A DNA stretch of 64,000 nt from Rhizobium sp. SL86 (GCF_026672545.1 NZ_JAPPRJ010000001.1:1547001-1611000), one strand, 5' to 3'; positions 46,013-57,227 are shown, numbered from the stretch's first letter. Notes: a model not told the origin generated them from the letters alone. Translations and numbers: made by a program.

Positions 46013-47333
46013 GGCTTCTCTTGTCATCGTTGGGGCGCTGCTCGGGGCAACCGCCATGAGCGTCGTCTACTCCGCGGGCGTGCCCGCCCAGGCGGCCGGT
46101 TCATCGACCTATCGCGAACTGTCGATCTTCGGCGATGTCTTCGAACGTGTGCGCGCGCAATATGTGACGCCGCCGGACGAACAGAAGCTGGTCGAAAACG
46201 CCATCAACGGCATGCTCTCCTCGCTTGATCCGCATTCCAGCTACATGAATGCCAAGGATGCGGCCGATATGCGCACCCAGACAAAGGGTGAGTTCGGCGG
46301 ACTCGGCATCGAAGTCACGATGGAAAACGAGTTGGTGAAGGTCATCACGCCGATCGATGATACGCCTGCCGCCCGGGCCGGTGTTCTCGCTGGCGACTTC
46401 ATCTCGGAAATCGACGGCAAGCCGGTGCGCGGCCTGAAGCTGGAAGACGCGGTCGAAAAGATGCGCGGTGCCGTCAACACGCCGATCAAGCTGACCATTC
46501 TGCGCAAGGGTGCCGACAAGCCGATCGATATCACCGTTGTGCGTGACATCATCGCGGTTCGCGCCGTCAAGTCGCGTGTCGAACAGGGTGATGTCGGTTA
46601 TCTGCGCGTCATTTCCTTCACGGAAAAGACCTATGACGACCTGGAAAAGGCGATCAAGAAGATCAAGGCCGAAGTGCCGGCCGACAAGCTGAAGGGTTAT
46701 GTGCTCGACCTGCGCCTTAACCCGGGCGGTCTGCTCGACCAGGCAATCAATGTCTCCGATGCCTTCCTGGAGCGTGGCGAGGTGGTTTCCACCCGCGGCC
46801 GCAATCCTGAAGAGACACGCCGCTTTAATGCCGGACCGGGCGACCTGACGGATGGCAAACCGGTGATCGTGCTCGTCAACGGTGGTTCGGCTTCGGCCTC
46901 TGAAATCGTTGCTGGCGCATTGCAGGATCTGAAGCGGGCAACTGTTGTCGGAACCCGTTCCTTCGGCAAGGGCTCCGTGCAGACCATCATTCCGCTCGGC
47001 GAAGCCGGCGCTCTGCGCCTCACGACCGCGCTCTATTACACGCCGTCGGGCAAGTCGATCCAGGGCACCGGTATCGCGCCGGACATCAAGGTCGAACAGC
47101 CGCTGCCGGCAGAACTGCAGGGCAAGGTCCGGTCTGAAGGTGAATCGAGCCTTCCGGGTCACATCCAGGGCCAGAGCGAGACGGAAGAAGGCTCCGGCTC
47201 CAGCGCCTATGTGCCGCCGGAAGCCAAGGATGACGTGCAGCTGAATTATGCACTCGACCTTCTGAATGGCCGCAAGAGCGATCCGTCCTTCCCGCCACAG
47301 CCGGAAAAGGCTGCGGCCAACACCAAGCCTTAA
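46002..47333 (+). CDS. ctpA: C-terminal processing peptidase (S41, CtpA)
   Basis: 443 residues. Signal anchor MIRRASLVIVGALLGATAMS, PDZ domain (VITPIDDTPAARAGVLAGDF), then the S41 protease core with catalytic Ser in NGGSASASEI and Lys in GTRSFGKGSVQT. Periplasmic or membrane-anchored; trims C-termini of envelope proteins. An ATG at 46002 lies in the end of envC, and the envC-ctpA pair is conserved in alphaproteobacteria, where they likely act on cell-wall remodelling. The C-terminus is Pro/Ser/Glu-rich. Confidence 0.93.
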   Translation: MIRRASLVIVGALLGATAMSVVYSAGVPAQAAGSSTYRELSIFGDVFERVRAQYVTPPDEQKLVENAINGMLSSLDPHSSYMNAKDAADMRTQTKGEFGGLGIEVTMENELVKVITPIDDTPAARAGVLAGDFISEIDGKPVRGLKLEDAVEKMRGAVNTPIKLTILRKGADKPIDITVVRDIIAVRAVKSRVEQGDVGYLRVISFTEKTYDDLEKAIKKIKAEVPADKLKGYVLDLRLNPGGLLDQAINVSDAFLERGEVVSTRGRNPEETRRFNAGPGDLTDGKPVIVLVNGGSASASEIVAGALQDLKRATVVGTRSFGKGSVQTIIPLGEAGALRLTTALYYTPSGKSIQGTGIAPDIKVEQPLPAELQGKVRSEGESSLPGHIQGQSETEEGSGSSAYVPPEAKDDVQLNYALDLLNGRKSDPSFPPQPEKAAANTKP

Positions 47334-47343
47334 GGCATGTTGC

Positions 47344-47376
47344 GCCCATTCTGTCCGACGGCAGGATGGGCTTTCT
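47344..47376 (+). terminator. Terminator after ctpA
   Basis: GCCCATTCTG-N8-CAGGATGGGC, 10-bp stem with one GU pair, then TTTCTC. It sits 10 bp after the ctpA stop and 28 bp before the next start. Confidence 0.65.
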
Positions 47377-47403
47377 CGTTGATGTGGAAGAGCGGACGAT
47401 CCA

Positions 47404-48603
47404 TTGGGGACTGATCTTCGCGCGCCTCTCGTACCGGTGAAAAGGAAAAAGGGGCATCCTCCGCGGCGCCCTTCCGCCGGTCTTCTGTTCGCGCTTCTGG
47501 GTGGCGGCGCCATCCTTGGACTGTCATTCTACATTATCCGCGCCGGCCAGGTGGAACAGGCCTCCACCGCCGAGGTGACGCTTGCCGTGCCACCAGTGCC
47601 GGCACAGGAGACACCGCCTGCGACCGCCAACAGCCCGACCGCTCCCCCGCCCTCTGTGTCCCGGTCCAGTGGCCAGGACGGCGCCAATGTCGAGCGTGTG
47701 CAGATGGGAGACGGGTCGGTCGTCACCAAGTTTTCGCCAAAACAGCGAGACGGCGACGGACCTCTGATCATTGATGCGCAGAGGGTCGGCCAGGATCCTC
47801 GTATGGCCGCAACACCGAATGAGGACCTTCTCGAGGATTCCCCCTATGGCCGGCTGCCTGTGCGTGGCCCGGATGGTCTGCGGCCGATGGATCAATATGC
47901 GCGTCCCTGGTCCGGTGCGCGGGGAACCCGCATTGCCATCGTCATCGGCGGGCTGGGCCTCAGCCAGACCGGCACGCAGAAGGCGATCCAGAGGCTGCCG
48001 GAGAGCGTGACGCTTGCCTTTGCCGCAAGCGGCAACAGCCTGCAGCGCTGGATGCAGGAAGCGCGGCGGAACGGGCATGAAATTCTCGTGCAGGTTCCCA
48101 TGGAGCCGTTCGATTATCCAGCTAACAACCCGGGTCCGCTGACCTTGAAGGTGGATGCATCCGCGGCGGAAAATCTCAAGAAACTGCATGAGGCACTGGG
48201 GCGCATCACCAATTACACCGGCATCGTCAGTTATCTCGGCGGCCGCTACATGGCGGATGCCGATGCTCTGGAACCGGTGATGCGCGATGTTGCCGACCGG
48301 GGATTGCTGTTTCTCGACGATGGCTCCTCCGCGCAATCGCTGACGGGCAAGATCGGCAAGGCGATTGGCGCGCCGATCGGTTTTGGTGACCTGACGGTGG
48401 ACAGCCAGCTGGATCGTACGCAGATCCTGAAGAAACTCGATGACCTGGAACGTATTGCCCAGCGCAAGGGCGTGGCGATCGGCATGGGTTCCGCCTTCGA
48501 TGAAACGGTGGAAGCGGTGGCCGACTGGATCGAGGAGGCGGAGCGCCGCGGGATTGAAATCGTCGGCGTGGCCAGTCTCGTATCGCAACCTGCCGAACAA
48601 TGA
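47404..48603 (+). CDS. Divergent polysaccharide deacetylase family protein (YibQ-like)
   Basis: 399 residues with a TTG start at 47404 ([13 protein letters not shown], matching the conserved rhizobial N-terminus). A single membrane anchor ([19 protein letters not shown]) is followed by a Pro-rich linker and the C-terminal domain [20 protein letters not shown] ... [19 protein letters not shown] ... [20 protein letters not shown]. The family resembles polysaccharide deacetylases but has lost most metal ligands, so activity is uncertain; it is probably periplasmic. rppH follows 10 bp later. Confidence 0.88.
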   Translation: MGTDLRAPLVPVKRKKGHPPRRPSAGLLFALLGGGAILGLSFYIIRAGQVEQASTAEVTLAVPPVPAQETPPATANSPTAPPPSVSRSSGQDGANVERVQMGDGSVVTKFSPKQRDGDGPLIIDAQRVGQDPRMAATPNEDLLEDSPYGRLPVRGPDGLRPMDQYARPWSGARGTRIAIVIGGLGLSQTGTQKAIQRLPESVTLAFAASGNSLQRWMQEARRNGHEILVQVPMEPFDYPANNPGPLTLKVDASAAENLKKLHEALGRITNYTGIVSYLGGRYMADADALEPVMRDVADRGLLFLDDGSSAQSLTGKIGKAIGAPIGFGDLTVDSQLDRTQILKKLDDLERIAQRKGVAIGMGSAFDETVEAVADWIEEAERRGIEIVGVASLVSQPAEQ

Positions 48604-48613
48604 GGAGTTTTTC

Positions 48614-49144
48614 GTGAGCAAGAAGCCGAAACCGAACGCTGCCGATCTTCCCTACCGTGCCTGCGTCGGCGTGATGGTGCTGAACGCACAAGGCCTGGTC
48701 TGGGTCGGCCGGCGGCTTTCCGAAGGCAACTCCGAATCGGATGGTTCGCCGCAGCTCTGGCAGATGCCGCAGGGCGGCATCGACAAGGGCGAGGACCCGC
48801 GCGACGCCGCTTACCGCGAGCTGTTCGAGGAGACCGGCATCAAGTCCGTCTCGCTGATCGCCGAGGCGAAGGATTGGATCAATTATGATCTGCCGGACCA
48901 TCTGATTGGCATCGGCCTCAAGGGCAAATATCGCGGCCAGACGCAGCGCTGGTTCGCCTTCCGCTTCGAGGGCGAGGAGAGCGAGATCAACATCGAAAAC
49001 CCGCCGAGTGGGCAGCACCAGGAGTTTGATGCCTGGGCCTGGAAGCCGATGCAGGACCTCCCCTCACTTATCGTGCCGTTCAAGCGGGCGGCCTATGAAC
49101 AGGTGGTGGCGGAATTTGCCCATCTCGCCGGCACAAGGGGCTGA
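48614..49144 (+). CDS. rppH: RNA pyrophosphohydrolase RppH (Nudix)
   Basis: 176 residues. Nudix box [20 protein letters not shown] then [19 protein letters not shown] and the [15 protein letters not shown] tract separate RppH from other Nudix enzymes. It removes pyrophosphate from mRNA 5' ends, initiating decay. Starts with GTG at 48614 behind GAGGAG. Last gene of the rightward run; convergent with a lysR gene 6 bp beyond its stop. Confidence 0.95.
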   Translation: MSKKPKPNAADLPYRACVGVMVLNAQGLVWVGRRLSEGNSESDGSPQLWQMPQGGIDKGEDPRDAAYRELFEETGIKSVSLIAEAKDWINYDLPDHLIGIGLKGKYRGQTQRWFAFRFEGEESEINIENPPSGQHQEFDAWAWKPMQDLPSLIVPFKRAAYEQVVAEFAHLAGTRG

Positions 49145-49150
49145 GGCCAG

Positions 49151-50029
49151 TCACGATACCGGATCCGGCAGAGCGCCCTGTGCTGCCTGCCGAAAGCTTC
49201 GCTTCAGATGATCGATGACCGCGCGCACCGGAGGCGACCGGCGCAGATCGTTGTGAACGACAAGCCAGACCTCTCGGATCAGCGGTGCTTGGTCCGGAAA
49301 AACGGCCACCAGCCCGTTTTCCTCCGGCTTCAGAAAGTCCGGCAGCATGGCGATGCCTGCGCCGCTTCGAGCCAGCGCCAGTTGCATGAGGACTTCGCCG
49401 GTTCTGGCACTGAAGCGGTTGGCCCCCGCAAGACGATGCAGCTCCTCCTGTTGCGGTGAATGGCCGGTCTCGCCGTCGGACCCGATGAACTGCCAATCGT
49501 TGCGCTGGCGGGCCGACAGATGGTCGGGGCTGGCATAGGCCCGGAAGGCGATCTCCGTCAGCTTCAGGAGCGTCAGGTCGCCCTCTACCGGGCGGCTGAG
49601 GCGGATCGCGATATCGGCCTCGCGCCTGTCCAGAGAGGCCTGCCGTGCTTCCCCGGTCAGCCGGACCGTGAGTTGCGGATAATGCCGGGTGAGGACTGCG
49701 ATATGGGGTGCCACCACGGCCGCGCCGAAGGCCGGTGGAACGGAGATCGTGACCTCGCCGCGGATGCTGCTGAGCGAGATGTCGACGATCCGCGCGATCG
49801 CCTCCGCCTCGCCACTCATGCGCCGGGCGATCGTGGCGATCCGCTCCCCCTCCGCCGTCAGGCTCAGGCGCCGGCCGCGACGATCCACCAGCTTCAGCGA
49901 CAGGGCCTGCTCGAGCGATTCGATACGGCGGGCAACGGTGGCATGTTCCACACCCAATCTGCGGGCTGCACGCAGCAGGCTCCCCTCTTCGGCAAAGGCC
50001 GACAGGTGGCGAAGGTCATCCCAGTTCAT
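49151..50029 (-). CDS. LysR-family transcriptional regulator
   Basis: 292 residues. HTH LRAARRLGVEHATVARRIES and DRRGRRLSLTAEGERIATI, then an effector domain with ADIAIRLSRPVEGDLTLLKL. It is divergent from a quinone oxidoreductase gene over 89 bp holding a 15-bp inverted repeat, the classical LysR arrangement in which the regulator controls its neighbour. Effector unknown. Confidence 0.9.
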   Translation of the reverse strand: MNWDDLRHLSAFAEEGSLLRAARRLGVEHATVARRIESLEQALSLKLVDRRGRRLSLTAEGERIATIARRMSGEAEAIARIVDISLSSIRGEVTISVPPAFGAAVVAPHIAVLTRHYPQLTVRLTGEARQASLDRREADIAIRLSRPVEGDLTLLKLTEIAFRAYASPDHLSARQRNDWQFIGSDGETGHSPQQEELHRLAGANRFSARTGEVLMQLALARSGAGIAMLPDFLKPEENGLVAVFPDQAPLIREVWLVVHNDLRRSPPVRAVIDHLKRSFRQAAQGALPDPVS

Positions 50030-50040
50030 TGTTCATTTAT

Positions 50041-50055
50041 TCCCATCAGTTGGGA
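50041..50055. promoter_or_regulatory. Inverted repeat between lysR and quinone oxidoreductase genes
   Basis: TCCCA-TCAGT-TGGGA, 12 bp upstream of the lysR start and 64 bp upstream of the oxidoreductase start. Likely the LysR operator, placed to autoregulate as well. Confidence 0.45.
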
Positions 50056-50118
50056 GAGTTTTCCGAATTTTCGCACATCGGGCCCGACGCGTACAGTCGC
50101 CGCCGAAAGGAGATTTCC

Positions 50119-51078
50119 ATGCCTTACCAGATGCAATTTTCGACCACCGGCGCGCCCGATGTGCTGCAGAAACGAGAGGTTCAGCGGCCAGAGCCCGGCC
50201 CCGGTGAGGTGCGGATCCGGCAGGAGGCGGTCGGCCTCAACTTCGTCGATGTCTATCACCGCACCGGTGTTTATCCCCTCGCACTGCCCGCAGTCCCCGG
50301 CGTGGAGGGGGCCGGCGTGATCGAGGCGGTCGGTCCGGATGTGATTGATCTCAGGCTTGGCCAGAGGGTCGCTTATGCCGGTGTTGTGGGCGCCTATGCC
50401 GACCAGCGGATCTTGCCCGCCTGGCGCGCGGTTCCGCTTCCCGATGCGCTGGCGATCGAGACGGCCGGATCCTGCCTGCTGCGGGGAATGACGGCCTACA
50501 TGCTTCTCCAGAAACTCTATCCGGTGTCGGCCGGCATGAGCGTGCTCGTCCACGCCGGTGCCGGAGGGCTGGGGTCGGTGGTGACACGGTGGGCAAAGCT
50601 GCTCGGCGCAGAGGTGATTGCCACCGTCAGTTCGGAGGAAAAGGCCGAAATTTCCCGCAGCCACGGTGCCGATCATGTCATCGTCGGCCGTAACGTCGAT
50701 CTGGTGCGCCGCATCGAGGAACTGACCGATGGCAAAGGCGTGCATCTGGCCATCGACGGCATTGGTGGGCCGATGCTGGAAAAATCGATCGCATGTGTCC
50801 GGCCGTTCGGCATGACGGCCTGCGTTGGGCAGGTGGGCGGTATTGCGCCTCCCGTTCCGCTGTCGTCGCTTCGCTCCAATGCTTTTGCACGCCCGAGCGT
50901 GATGGCCTTTTCGACGGATCGCGAGGCCTATCGGCCGGCTGTGGAGACGGTTTTTTCGATGATGCAGCGCGGCATTCTCGACGGGCCGTCACGGCGGTAT
51001 GCGCTGGATCAGGCCGCTGTCGCCCATGCGGATCTCGAGGCAGGGCAGCTTATCGGGTCCGCGCTTCTGGTGCCTTGA
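50119..51078 (+). CDS. Quinone oxidoreductase (zinc-independent MDR family)
   Basis: 319 residues. MDR fold: GroES-like N-domain (LNFVDVYHRTGVYPLALPAV, GVEGAGVIEAVG) and Rossmann domain with VLVHAGAGGLGSVVTRWAKL and GADHVI. No catalytic-zinc ligands are evident, as in NADPH:quinone reductase (Qor). It reduces quinones or other electrophiles with NADPH. AAAGGAGAT precedes the ATG. A strong terminator follows. Confidence 0.9.
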   Translation: MPYQMQFSTTGAPDVLQKREVQRPEPGPGEVRIRQEAVGLNFVDVYHRTGVYPLALPAVPGVEGAGVIEAVGPDVIDLRLGQRVAYAGVVGAYADQRILPAWRAVPLPDALAIETAGSCLLRGMTAYMLLQKLYPVSAGMSVLVHAGAGGLGSVVTRWAKLLGAEVIATVSSEEKAEISRSHGADHVIVGRNVDLVRRIEELTDGKGVHLAIDGIGGPMLEKSIACVRPFGMTACVGQVGGIAPPVPLSSLRSNAFARPSVMAFSTDREAYRPAVETVFSMMQRGILDGPSRRYALDQAAVAHADLEAGQLIGSALLVP

Positions 51079-51088
51079 ATAAAAGCAT

Positions 51089-51119
51089 GAAGCCGGCCGC
51101 CAGAGCGGCCGGCTTTTTC
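51089..51119. terminator. Rho-independent terminator
   Basis: AGCCGGCCGC-CAGA-GCGGCCGGCT then TTTTT. Shared by convergent qor-like and bfr genes. Confidence 0.9.
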
Positions 51120-51133
51120 GGAAGTCGAGGGTC

Positions 51134-51619
51134 TTATTCGGCTTCGTTGGCCGGATCGGCGTTCAGCAGGCCGTAACGCTCTTCGCCAAGCTTGGTCAAA
51201 AGCTCGATCTGGGTTTCGAGGAAGTCGATATGGCCTTCCTCGTCGATCAGCAGCTGTTCGAACAGCTTCATCGACACGTAATCCCCGGCCTCGTGACAGA
51301 TGTCGCGGGATGCCTTGTAGGAGGTGCGGGCGTCATATTCGCCGGCCAGATCAGCTTCGAGAACCTCACGAACGTTTTGGCCGATGCGAAGCGGGGCCAG
51401 CGTCTGCAGGTTCGGATGCCCTTCGAGGAAAATGATGCGCGCGACGATCTTGTCGGCGTGCTGCATTTCTTCGATCGATTCAGCACGTTCCTTCTTGGCG
51501 AGTTTGGTGTAACCCCAATCCTCAAGAAGACGATAATGAAGCCAGTACTGATTTACTGCGCCGAGTTCGAGAAATAGGGCTTCGTTAAGCCGCTCGATGA
51601 CTCTTTTGTCGCCTTTCAA
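51134..51619 (-). CDS. bfr: Bacterioferritin
   Basis: 161 residues. Ferroxidase ligands are in place: Glu18, Glu51 and His54 in EEMQHADK, with Met52 as the haem ligand, later Glu in [12 protein letters not shown] and the [12 protein letters not shown] tract. Forms a 24-mer iron store in the cytosol. The start is a TTG at 51619, supported by AGGAG 8 bp upstream and by the conserved N-terminus ([15 protein letters not shown]). The reading frame lies 35 bp inside the 3' end of bfd, so the two are coupled. Confidence 0.95.
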   Translation of the reverse strand: MKGDKRVIERLNEALFLELGAVNQYWLHYRLLEDWGYTKLAKKERAESIEEMQHADKIVARIIFLEGHPNLQTLAPLRIGQNVREVLEADLAGEYDARTSYKASRDICHEAGDYVSMKLFEQLLIDEEGHIDFLETQIELLTKLGEERYGLLNADPANEAE

Positions 51620-51896
51620 TGTCCGCTCTCCTGTTTTCCTCGTGGAACTTTCTCAGGCGAGACATATAATCGACAAGCTCGGCTTCCGTCGAGTGGCGTT
51701 GAGCGTGATATTCTTCGGTTGTGCGGATGATCAGATCCACAACGTTCGGGAAGCAACCGCAGCAGCGCCCCCGTTTTTCCATGGCATGATACACTTTTGC
51801 CGGCACGATCAGCTGCCAACAGTCCTCATCCAGAAGGCTGTTGATAACGGCCCGGATCTCGTGGTCGGTGATGTAATTGCAACTGCAGACTAGCAT
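51585..51896 (-). CDS. bfd: Bacterioferritin-associated ferredoxin-like [2Fe-2S] protein
   Basis: 103 residues. Cysteines at MLVCSCN and RCCGCFPNV provide the four [2Fe-2S] ligands of Bfd. It reduces ferric cores in Bfr to release iron. A charged tail of ~35 residues beyond the usual Bfd ([19 protein letters not shown]) is present and overlaps bfr. First gene of bfd-bfr. Confidence 0.9.
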   Translation of the reverse strand: MLVCSCNYITDHEIRAVINSLLDEDCWQLIVPAKVYHAMEKRGRCCGCFPNVVDLIIRTTEEYHAQRHSTEAELVDYMSRLRKFHEENRRADIERRQKSHRAA

Positions 51897-52206
51897 GCGT
51901 ATTAGCCATCAAACATGACGTTGGACGTCCTCTTTTTTGATAAAGCGGATGGCATATGTCAAGAAAAATGAATCAAATCCCGCCCATCGCCCGGTTTCAC
52001 GCCGAAGAGGCGGGTCACATCTGCGTGTTATGGCCTCTCGTTTCCCATCATCACCTCGTCTCGCTCCCTCTGCCGGGATGGCGGAATACGGCCGATAACC
52101 GTCTGCAAGCCGGAAGGAGTTCCAGCTCATGCCCCGTTGATGGCGCAAAGGGCAAACATCGATAGCAGGCCATCCTTTCGCACCCAGAATATTCCGGCCC
52201 GACGCA
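51897..52206. other. Intergenic region upstream of bfd
   Basis: 310 bp between dnaE2 and bfd, should hold the bfd-bfr promoter. I could not identify an Irr (ICE) or RirA (IRO) box or any stem-loop with confidence. ORFs here are not protein-like. Confidence 0.4.
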
Positions 52207-55200
52207 TCAGTGAAAGTTCCGGCCTCTCGGCAGGACCCGCGCACTCTCCTGCGGACTTGTGCCGGAGACGGTGCCGGTCTGCACTTCGTCCGGCACCGGA
52301 TTTTTTCGCCGGTTCTGCCGTTCGCGCTGGTCCATGGTTGCTCTCACCACCTCGTCGGCCCGGTCGCACAGGCCGAAACGTCGCCTTTCCTCCTGCAAGA
52401 GGCCCAGCATCGGTGTCAGATCCTCGATATGATCGGCAATCACGTGGATGACATCACTTTCCCGCTGCAGGAGCCCACGGATGCGCACCAGTCGTGCGGC
52501 CATCACAACCGATCGATACTTGGCAAAGATCTTGGGGCGTACGATGGCGTTGGTCACGCCGGTCTCGTCCTCCAGCGTCATGAAGATCACCTTGGCTGTG
52601 CCCGGCCGCTGGCGGATCAGGACCAGCCCTGCGACGTCGATCCGCCGGTTCTTATCCGCCGTTCGAAGAGACGCCGTCGTGACGAACCCGCGCTCCTGAA
52701 GTGCCGGGCGCAGGAAGGAGACCGGATGCGCCTTCAGCGACAGAGTGAGGCTGCGGTAATCCTCGATCACCTGTTCCCCGGGCGACATCTCCGGCAGCAC
52801 CATCTCCGGCTCGGGCTGAAGGTCATCCCGGCCCACCCGCTCGAAGAGGGGCAGGCTTTCGCTGGCCTGTTTGGCATCAAGCGCCCGAACCTCCCACAGC
52901 GCCCGGCGCCGGTCGAGCCCGATTGAACGGAAGGCGTCCGCCTCCGCCAGTTTCTCGATCACCGAACGATTGAGGCCGGAACGCAGCCAGAGATCGCGGA
53001 TCGAACGATAACCATCCCCGCGTGCTGCGACCAGCTTTTGCCGGATGTCCAGCTCGGACAATCCCTTGATCAGCCGAAAACCGAGCCGGACGGATTTGCG
53101 CGATCGGACCACGCGGTGCATCGATCGGTGTTGCTCCGCCAGTCTGCGCGGCTGAAAGCCCGTGCCGTCCTCAAGCGCCGCATCCCAATCGGAAAAATTG
53201 ATGTCGACCGGCAAGACCTCGATTCCGTGTTCGCGCGCATCGCGCACAAGCTGGGCAGGCGCATAAAAACCCATCGGCTGAGCGTTCAGGATAGCGGCCA
53301 GAAAGACGTCGGGATACAGCGCCTTGAACCAGCAGGAGACATAAACGAGGAGTGCGAAGGAGGCCGCATGGCTTTCCGGAAAGCCATATTCGCCAAAACC
53401 TTCGATCTGGCTGAAACAGCGCCTGGCAAATTCCGGATCATAACCACGGCGGATCATGTTGCCGACCATCTTCTCCCGGAAATGATGAATGGTGCCGGTC
53501 CGGCGGAAGGTCGCCATGGCGCGGCGCAACTGATCCGCCTCGCTGGGGGAAAACTCCGCCGCGACGATGGCAATCTGCATCGCCTGTTCCTGGAAGAGCG
53601 GAACTCCGAGAGTGCGTTTCAGAACCTCGCGCAGTTCGTCGCTCGGATAAGGGATCTCCCGTTTTGCCCGCTGCTCCTCCCGCCGCTTGAGATAGGGATG
53701 CACCATGTCGCCCTGGATCGGGCCGGGCCGGACGATCGCCACCTCGATGACCAGATCGTAGAAGATCCGCGGCCGCAGGCGCGGCAGCATGCTCATCTGC
53801 GCCCGGCTTTCGATCTGGAAAACCCCGACCGTATCGGCGCGGCAGATCATGTCATAGACGTCATCATTCTGGTCGGCGAGGATGGAGGCAAGCGTCTCAG
53901 GCCGCCCGTAATGGCTGGTGAGCAGCCGGAAGGCCTTGGCCAGGCAGCTCAGCATGCCGAGCGCCAGGATATCGACCTTCAGGATGCCGAGCACATCGAG
54001 ATCATCCTTGTTCCATTCGATCATGAAACGACCCGGCATGGCTGTCGGCATGATCGGCACCACCTCGTCCAGCCGGTCGCGGGTGATCACGAAACCGCCG
54101 ACATGCTGGGTGAGATGGCGCGGAAAATCCATCAGCTGCCTGGCATAATCGAGAACCCGCCGGGTGGTTGGATCCTGCGTGTCGAGCCCGGCATTGCTGG
54201 CCTCCCGTTCGGACAGACCTTCCGTCGACCAGCCCCAGACGGTGCTCGACAGCGCCGACTGCACATCTTCCGACAGGCCGAAGGCCTTGGCCACTTCGCG
54301 GCCGGAAGACCGTGTGCGGTAGCTGGTGACGGCAGCGGCCAGTCCCGCATGCTCCCGCCCATAGGTGCGATAGATGAACTGGATCACCTCCTCGCGCCGT
54401 TCATGTTCGAAGTCCACGTCGATATCCGGCGGTTCGTCGCGTTCCGTCGACAAAAACCGGGCAAACAGCAGCGAGGATTTCATCGGGTCGACATCGGTGA
54501 TGCGCAGGCAATAACAGACGGTGGAATTGGCCGCCGAACCACGCCCCTGGCAGAGAATGTTTACGCTACGGGCGAACTCCATGATGTTGCGCACGGTCAG
54601 GAAATAGGGCGCATATTGTTTTTCGCGGATCAGGTCGAGTTCGGCGCGGATCTGCTCAAGAACCTTGTCCGGTACACCCTCCGGATATCGCCAGTGCGCG
54701 CCCTCATAAGCGAGCCGTTCCAGTGTTTCAGACGGTGTCTCGCCGGCAATTTTCTCCTCCGGATAATTGTGGCGAAGGGCGCGCAGGGAAAATTCCAGCC
54801 GTTCGAAAAACGAGACCGTGTTGGCGATCGCCTCCGGATAACGCCGGAAAATCCCGGCCATGCGCGTGGCCGGCTTCAGGAACCGCTCGGCATTGGCGGT
54901 AAACCGGAAACCGGCCTCCTGCACCGTCACATGCGAACGGATGGCGGTCACCACATCGGAAAGAGGGCGGCGCTCCGGATGGTGGTAGAGCGGCTGGTTG
55001 GTGGCAATCAGCGGTAGGCGGGCCTTGTTTGCCCATTGGGCAAAGCTCGCAAAGGCGATGGAATCGCGACCGTCATAATCCGCCGAAAGGGCAAGATATA
55101 TCCGGTTTCCGAAACGGGCCCTGAAGTGGTGAAGGTTTGCGGCAAAGGCTTCTCCCGCCGCTCGGTCATCGAGAAGCGGACGGCCGGGCAGCACCGCCAG

Positions 55201-55596
55201 CATCATCTCGTCGCCCCATTCGAGGAGGTCGTTGATAAACAGCGTGCACTGGCCCTTGTCGCTGCGCAGGTTTCCGGCGCTCAACAGGCGGCAGAGCTTG
55301 CCCCAGCCGCTTCTGTTGCAGGGAAAGGCCAGCATGTCGGGCGTCTCGTCGGCAAAGACGAGCCGGGCGCCGGGCTGCACCTTCAGTCCTGCATCCTCCG
55401 GCATGTCGCGCAATTGCGCGTGGGCGCGCACCACGCCGGCAACCGTGTTGCGATCGGCAATGCCAAGGCCTGCCAGTTCTCCCTGTCGCGCCAGGGCCAC
55501 GGCGGCCTGCACCATTTCTTCCGGATGCGAGGCGCCTTCCAGAAAGGAGAAATTGGTGCGGGCGCCGATCTCGAAAAAGCGGGGGGGCGTGATCAT
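52207..55596 (-). CDS. dnaE2: Error-prone DNA polymerase DnaE2 (ImuC)
   Basis: 1129 residues. C-family polymerase with an N-terminal PHP domain ([20 protein letters not shown]), the active-site regions [19 protein letters not shown] and [32 protein letters not shown], and a C-terminal OB domain. It has no beta-binding DnaE-type tail of usual length, as in DnaE2. It synthesises past lesions during SOS mutagenesis together with ImuA and ImuB. ATG at 55596 overlaps the imuB stop (ATGA). Earlier in-frame starts were rejected. Confidence 0.96.
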   Translation of the reverse strand: MITPPRFFEIGARTNFSFLEGASHPEEMVQAAVALARQGELAGLGIADRNTVAGVVRAHAQLRDMPEDAGLKVQPGARLVFADETPDMLAFPCNRSGWGKLCRLLSAGNLRSDKGQCTLFINDLLEWGDEMMLAVLPGRPLLDDRAAGEAFAANLHHFRARFGNRIYLALSADYDGRDSIAFASFAQWANKARLPLIATNQPLYHHPERRPLSDVVTAIRSHVTVQEAGFRFTANAERFLKPATRMAGIFRRYPEAIANTVSFFERLEFSLRALRHNYPEEKIAGETPSETLERLAYEGAHWRYPEGVPDKVLEQIRAELDLIREKQYAPYFLTVRNIMEFARSVNILCQGRGSAANSTVCYCLRITDVDPMKSSLLFARFLSTERDEPPDIDVDFEHERREEVIQFIYRTYGREHAGLAAAVTSYRTRSSGREVAKAFGLSEDVQSALSSTVWGWSTEGLSEREASNAGLDTQDPTTRRVLDYARQLMDFPRHLTQHVGGFVITRDRLDEVVPIMPTAMPGRFMIEWNKDDLDVLGILKVDILALGMLSCLAKAFRLLTSHYGRPETLASILADQNDDVYDMICRADTVGVFQIESRAQMSMLPRLRPRIFYDLVIEVAIVRPGPIQGDMVHPYLKRREEQRAKREIPYPSDELREVLKRTLGVPLFQEQAMQIAIVAAEFSPSEADQLRRAMATFRRTGTIHHFREKMVGNMIRRGYDPEFARRCFSQIEGFGEYGFPESHAASFALLVYVSCWFKALYPDVFLAAILNAQPMGFYAPAQLVRDAREHGIEVLPVDINFSDWDAALEDGTGFQPRRLAEQHRSMHRVVRSRKSVRLGFRLIKGLSELDIRQKLVAARGDGYRSIRDLWLRSGLNRSVIEKLAEADAFRSIGLDRRRALWEVRALDAKQASESLPLFERVGRDDLQPEPEMVLPEMSPGEQVIEDYRSLTLSLKAHPVSFLRPALQERGFVTTASLRTADKNRRIDVAGLVLIRQRPGTAKVIFMTLEDETGVTNAIVRPKIFAKYRSVVMAARLVRIRGLLQRESDVIHVIADHIEDLTPMLGLLQEERRRFGLCDRADEVVRATMDQRERQNRRKNPVPDEVQTGTVSGTSPQESARVLPRGRNFH

Positions 55597-57227
55597 GCAA
55601 AGACCCCATGCATGAACCAGCGCGGCGAAGCGAGCTGATCGAAAAGCCCCTGGCGATAGACCCAGAAACGCTGGCCGTTTTCCGATTCCAGCCGGAAATA
55701 ATCCCTTGTCGGCGCTGTTTCGCCATCCACCCACCATTCGGCGGCCAGTCGTTCGGGGCCCTCCGCCCGCATGACCGTGTGGATCAGGCGGCGCCAGCGA
55801 AAACGGACAGGCGGGCCATCGGGAATTTCGACCGCGAAGGTTTCGAGAGGCTCCGGATGGGCAAACAGCCGGATCGGACGTTCCTTACCTGGTAACATCC
55901 CGTTCAGCGGCGCTGCCTCGGGCATAAGCTTGCGGGGGACGGCAGCGGAGAGGGCAGAGGTCGGCACCACCGCCCGTTCCGGAACATGGCTTTCCCGTAA
56001 CTGACAGATCTGCAGGCCGTCCGGCCCCAGCCGGGCGGAGACCTGATCGATAAAATCCGCCAGCGGCTGCTGGCCGCGGCCCTCGCCGTCAAAATCACCC
56101 TGCACTGTGTCGAAGGCCTCGTGCTGCAGCACGTTGAGCCGCAGGATTTCGAAGCCGAAACCGGCATCCAGATCGTCATGCACGGCCTTCAGCCGTTCGG
56201 CAAACAGCCGGGCGATACGCGGCGGATCGCGCAAGGGGCGGGATGCGCCGGCCTTCAGGTGAAAGACCTCACCATCCACCCGGAACAGCACCAGTTCGAA
56301 GACGCGTCCGCCGACCCCACGGGCCTCGAGCCGCGGCGTCAGCGCCTGGGCAACTTGCGCCGTCAGCGCCAGAATATCCTCTTCGGCCTGAATGGGGTCC
56401 GCGAGCCGCCTTTCGGCCGACAGCGAGGCCACAGGCCGGCGTGGCGAAATGGCCTCCTCGTCCGCGCCGGTCGCCTGATCGAGCCTCAGCAGAAGGTGGG
56501 TGCCGAAACGGCGGGCCAGCGGGGCTCGCGGCGCTTCCATCAGGTCGCCCACCTGCTTCAGGCCCAGCTTGTGCAGCGCCTGGATCGTCGCCTCCTCCAG
56601 GCGCAAGGCCGCCACCGGCAGCGGGGCCAGCACCTGTTCTCGCTCATCGTCTTCCACGATGCGGTTGCCGTCGAAGCGGGCAAGGGCAGAGGAGAGGCCC
56701 GGCGAACCGGAGATCGCGCCACGCACCGCCATCCCCATCTGTGTCAGGCGGGTGAGGATTTCCTCCAGCATCGCGGCCTCGCCGCCGAAGAGATGCGCAC
56801 AGCCGGTGATATCGAGGAACAGCCCGTCAGGCGCCTCCAGACCCACCAGGGGCGTATAACGGTCGCACCAGTCGCCAAGCGCCTCCAGGAACCGCCTGTC
56901 GGCGGACGTGTCCTCCTCGATCACGGTGAGGTTCGGGCAGATGGCACGCGCCTCTGCCAGCCCCTGGCCGCATTTCAGCCCGACCGTTTCCGCGCCTTCC
57001 TCCAGCGCCACAAGGCGCATGCCGTTGTCGCGCCGGCCGGCATAGATGACCGGCGGTTCGTCAGGACGCCCGTTCAAACGCCAGGACAGACCCCATCGAC
57101 GCCGGAGCACCCTGTCGGTCGAAAGCCGCGGAAAATAGAGCGCCAGAACGCGCTGCCGGCTGGCTGGCCGGAACAGTGTCTCGTCTTGGGGAAAGGGCGG
57201 GTGGGAGAGCGAAAAATTGGCGGTCAT
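55593..57227 (-). CDS. imuB: ImuB, inactive Y-family polymerase-like subunit
   Basis: 544 residues. Y-family fold ([60 protein letters not shown]) but the catalytic carboxylates are replaced: the active enzymes' DEAYLD tract is PDGLFLD here. Known ImuB proteins bridge ImuA, DnaE2 and the sliding clamp. The start at 57227 lies 167 bp inside imuA, unusually deep; even starting at the conserved RVLALYF the overlap would be about 85 bp. It ends in an ATGA overlap with dnaE2. Confidence 0.93.
   Translation of the reverse strand: MTANFSLSHPPFPQDETLFRPASRQRVLALYFPRLSTDRVLRRRWGLSWRLNGRPDEPPVIYAGRRDNGMRLVALEEGAETVGLKCGQGLAEARAICPNLTVIEEDTSADRRFLEALGDWCDRYTPLVGLEAPDGLFLDITGCAHLFGGEAAMLEEILTRLTQMGMAVRGAISGSPGLSSALARFDGNRIVEDDEREQVLAPLPVAALRLEEATIQALHKLGLKQVGDLMEAPRAPLARRFGTHLLLRLDQATGADEEAISPRRPVASLSAERRLADPIQAEEDILALTAQVAQALTPRLEARGVGGRVFELVLFRVDGEVFHLKAGASRPLRDPPRIARLFAERLKAVHDDLDAGFGFEILRLNVLQHEAFDTVQGDFDGEGRGQQPLADFIDQVSARLGPDGLQICQLRESHVPERAVVPTSALSAAVPRKLMPEAAPLNGMLPGKERPIRLFAHPEPLETFAVEIPDGPPVRFRWRRLIHTVMRAEGPERLAAEWWVDGETAPTRDYFRLESENGQRFWVYRQGLFDQLASPRWFMHGVFA

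Noticed and set aside
51909..52244. 111-codon minus-strand frame between bfd and dnaE2
   Set aside because: No ribosome-binding site or family-like sequence; overlaps dnaE2's 3' end.
53038..55017. 659-codon open frame antisense to dnaE2
   Set aside because: Mirror of a conserved gene; composition rich in R/G/H typical of antisense frames, no start context.
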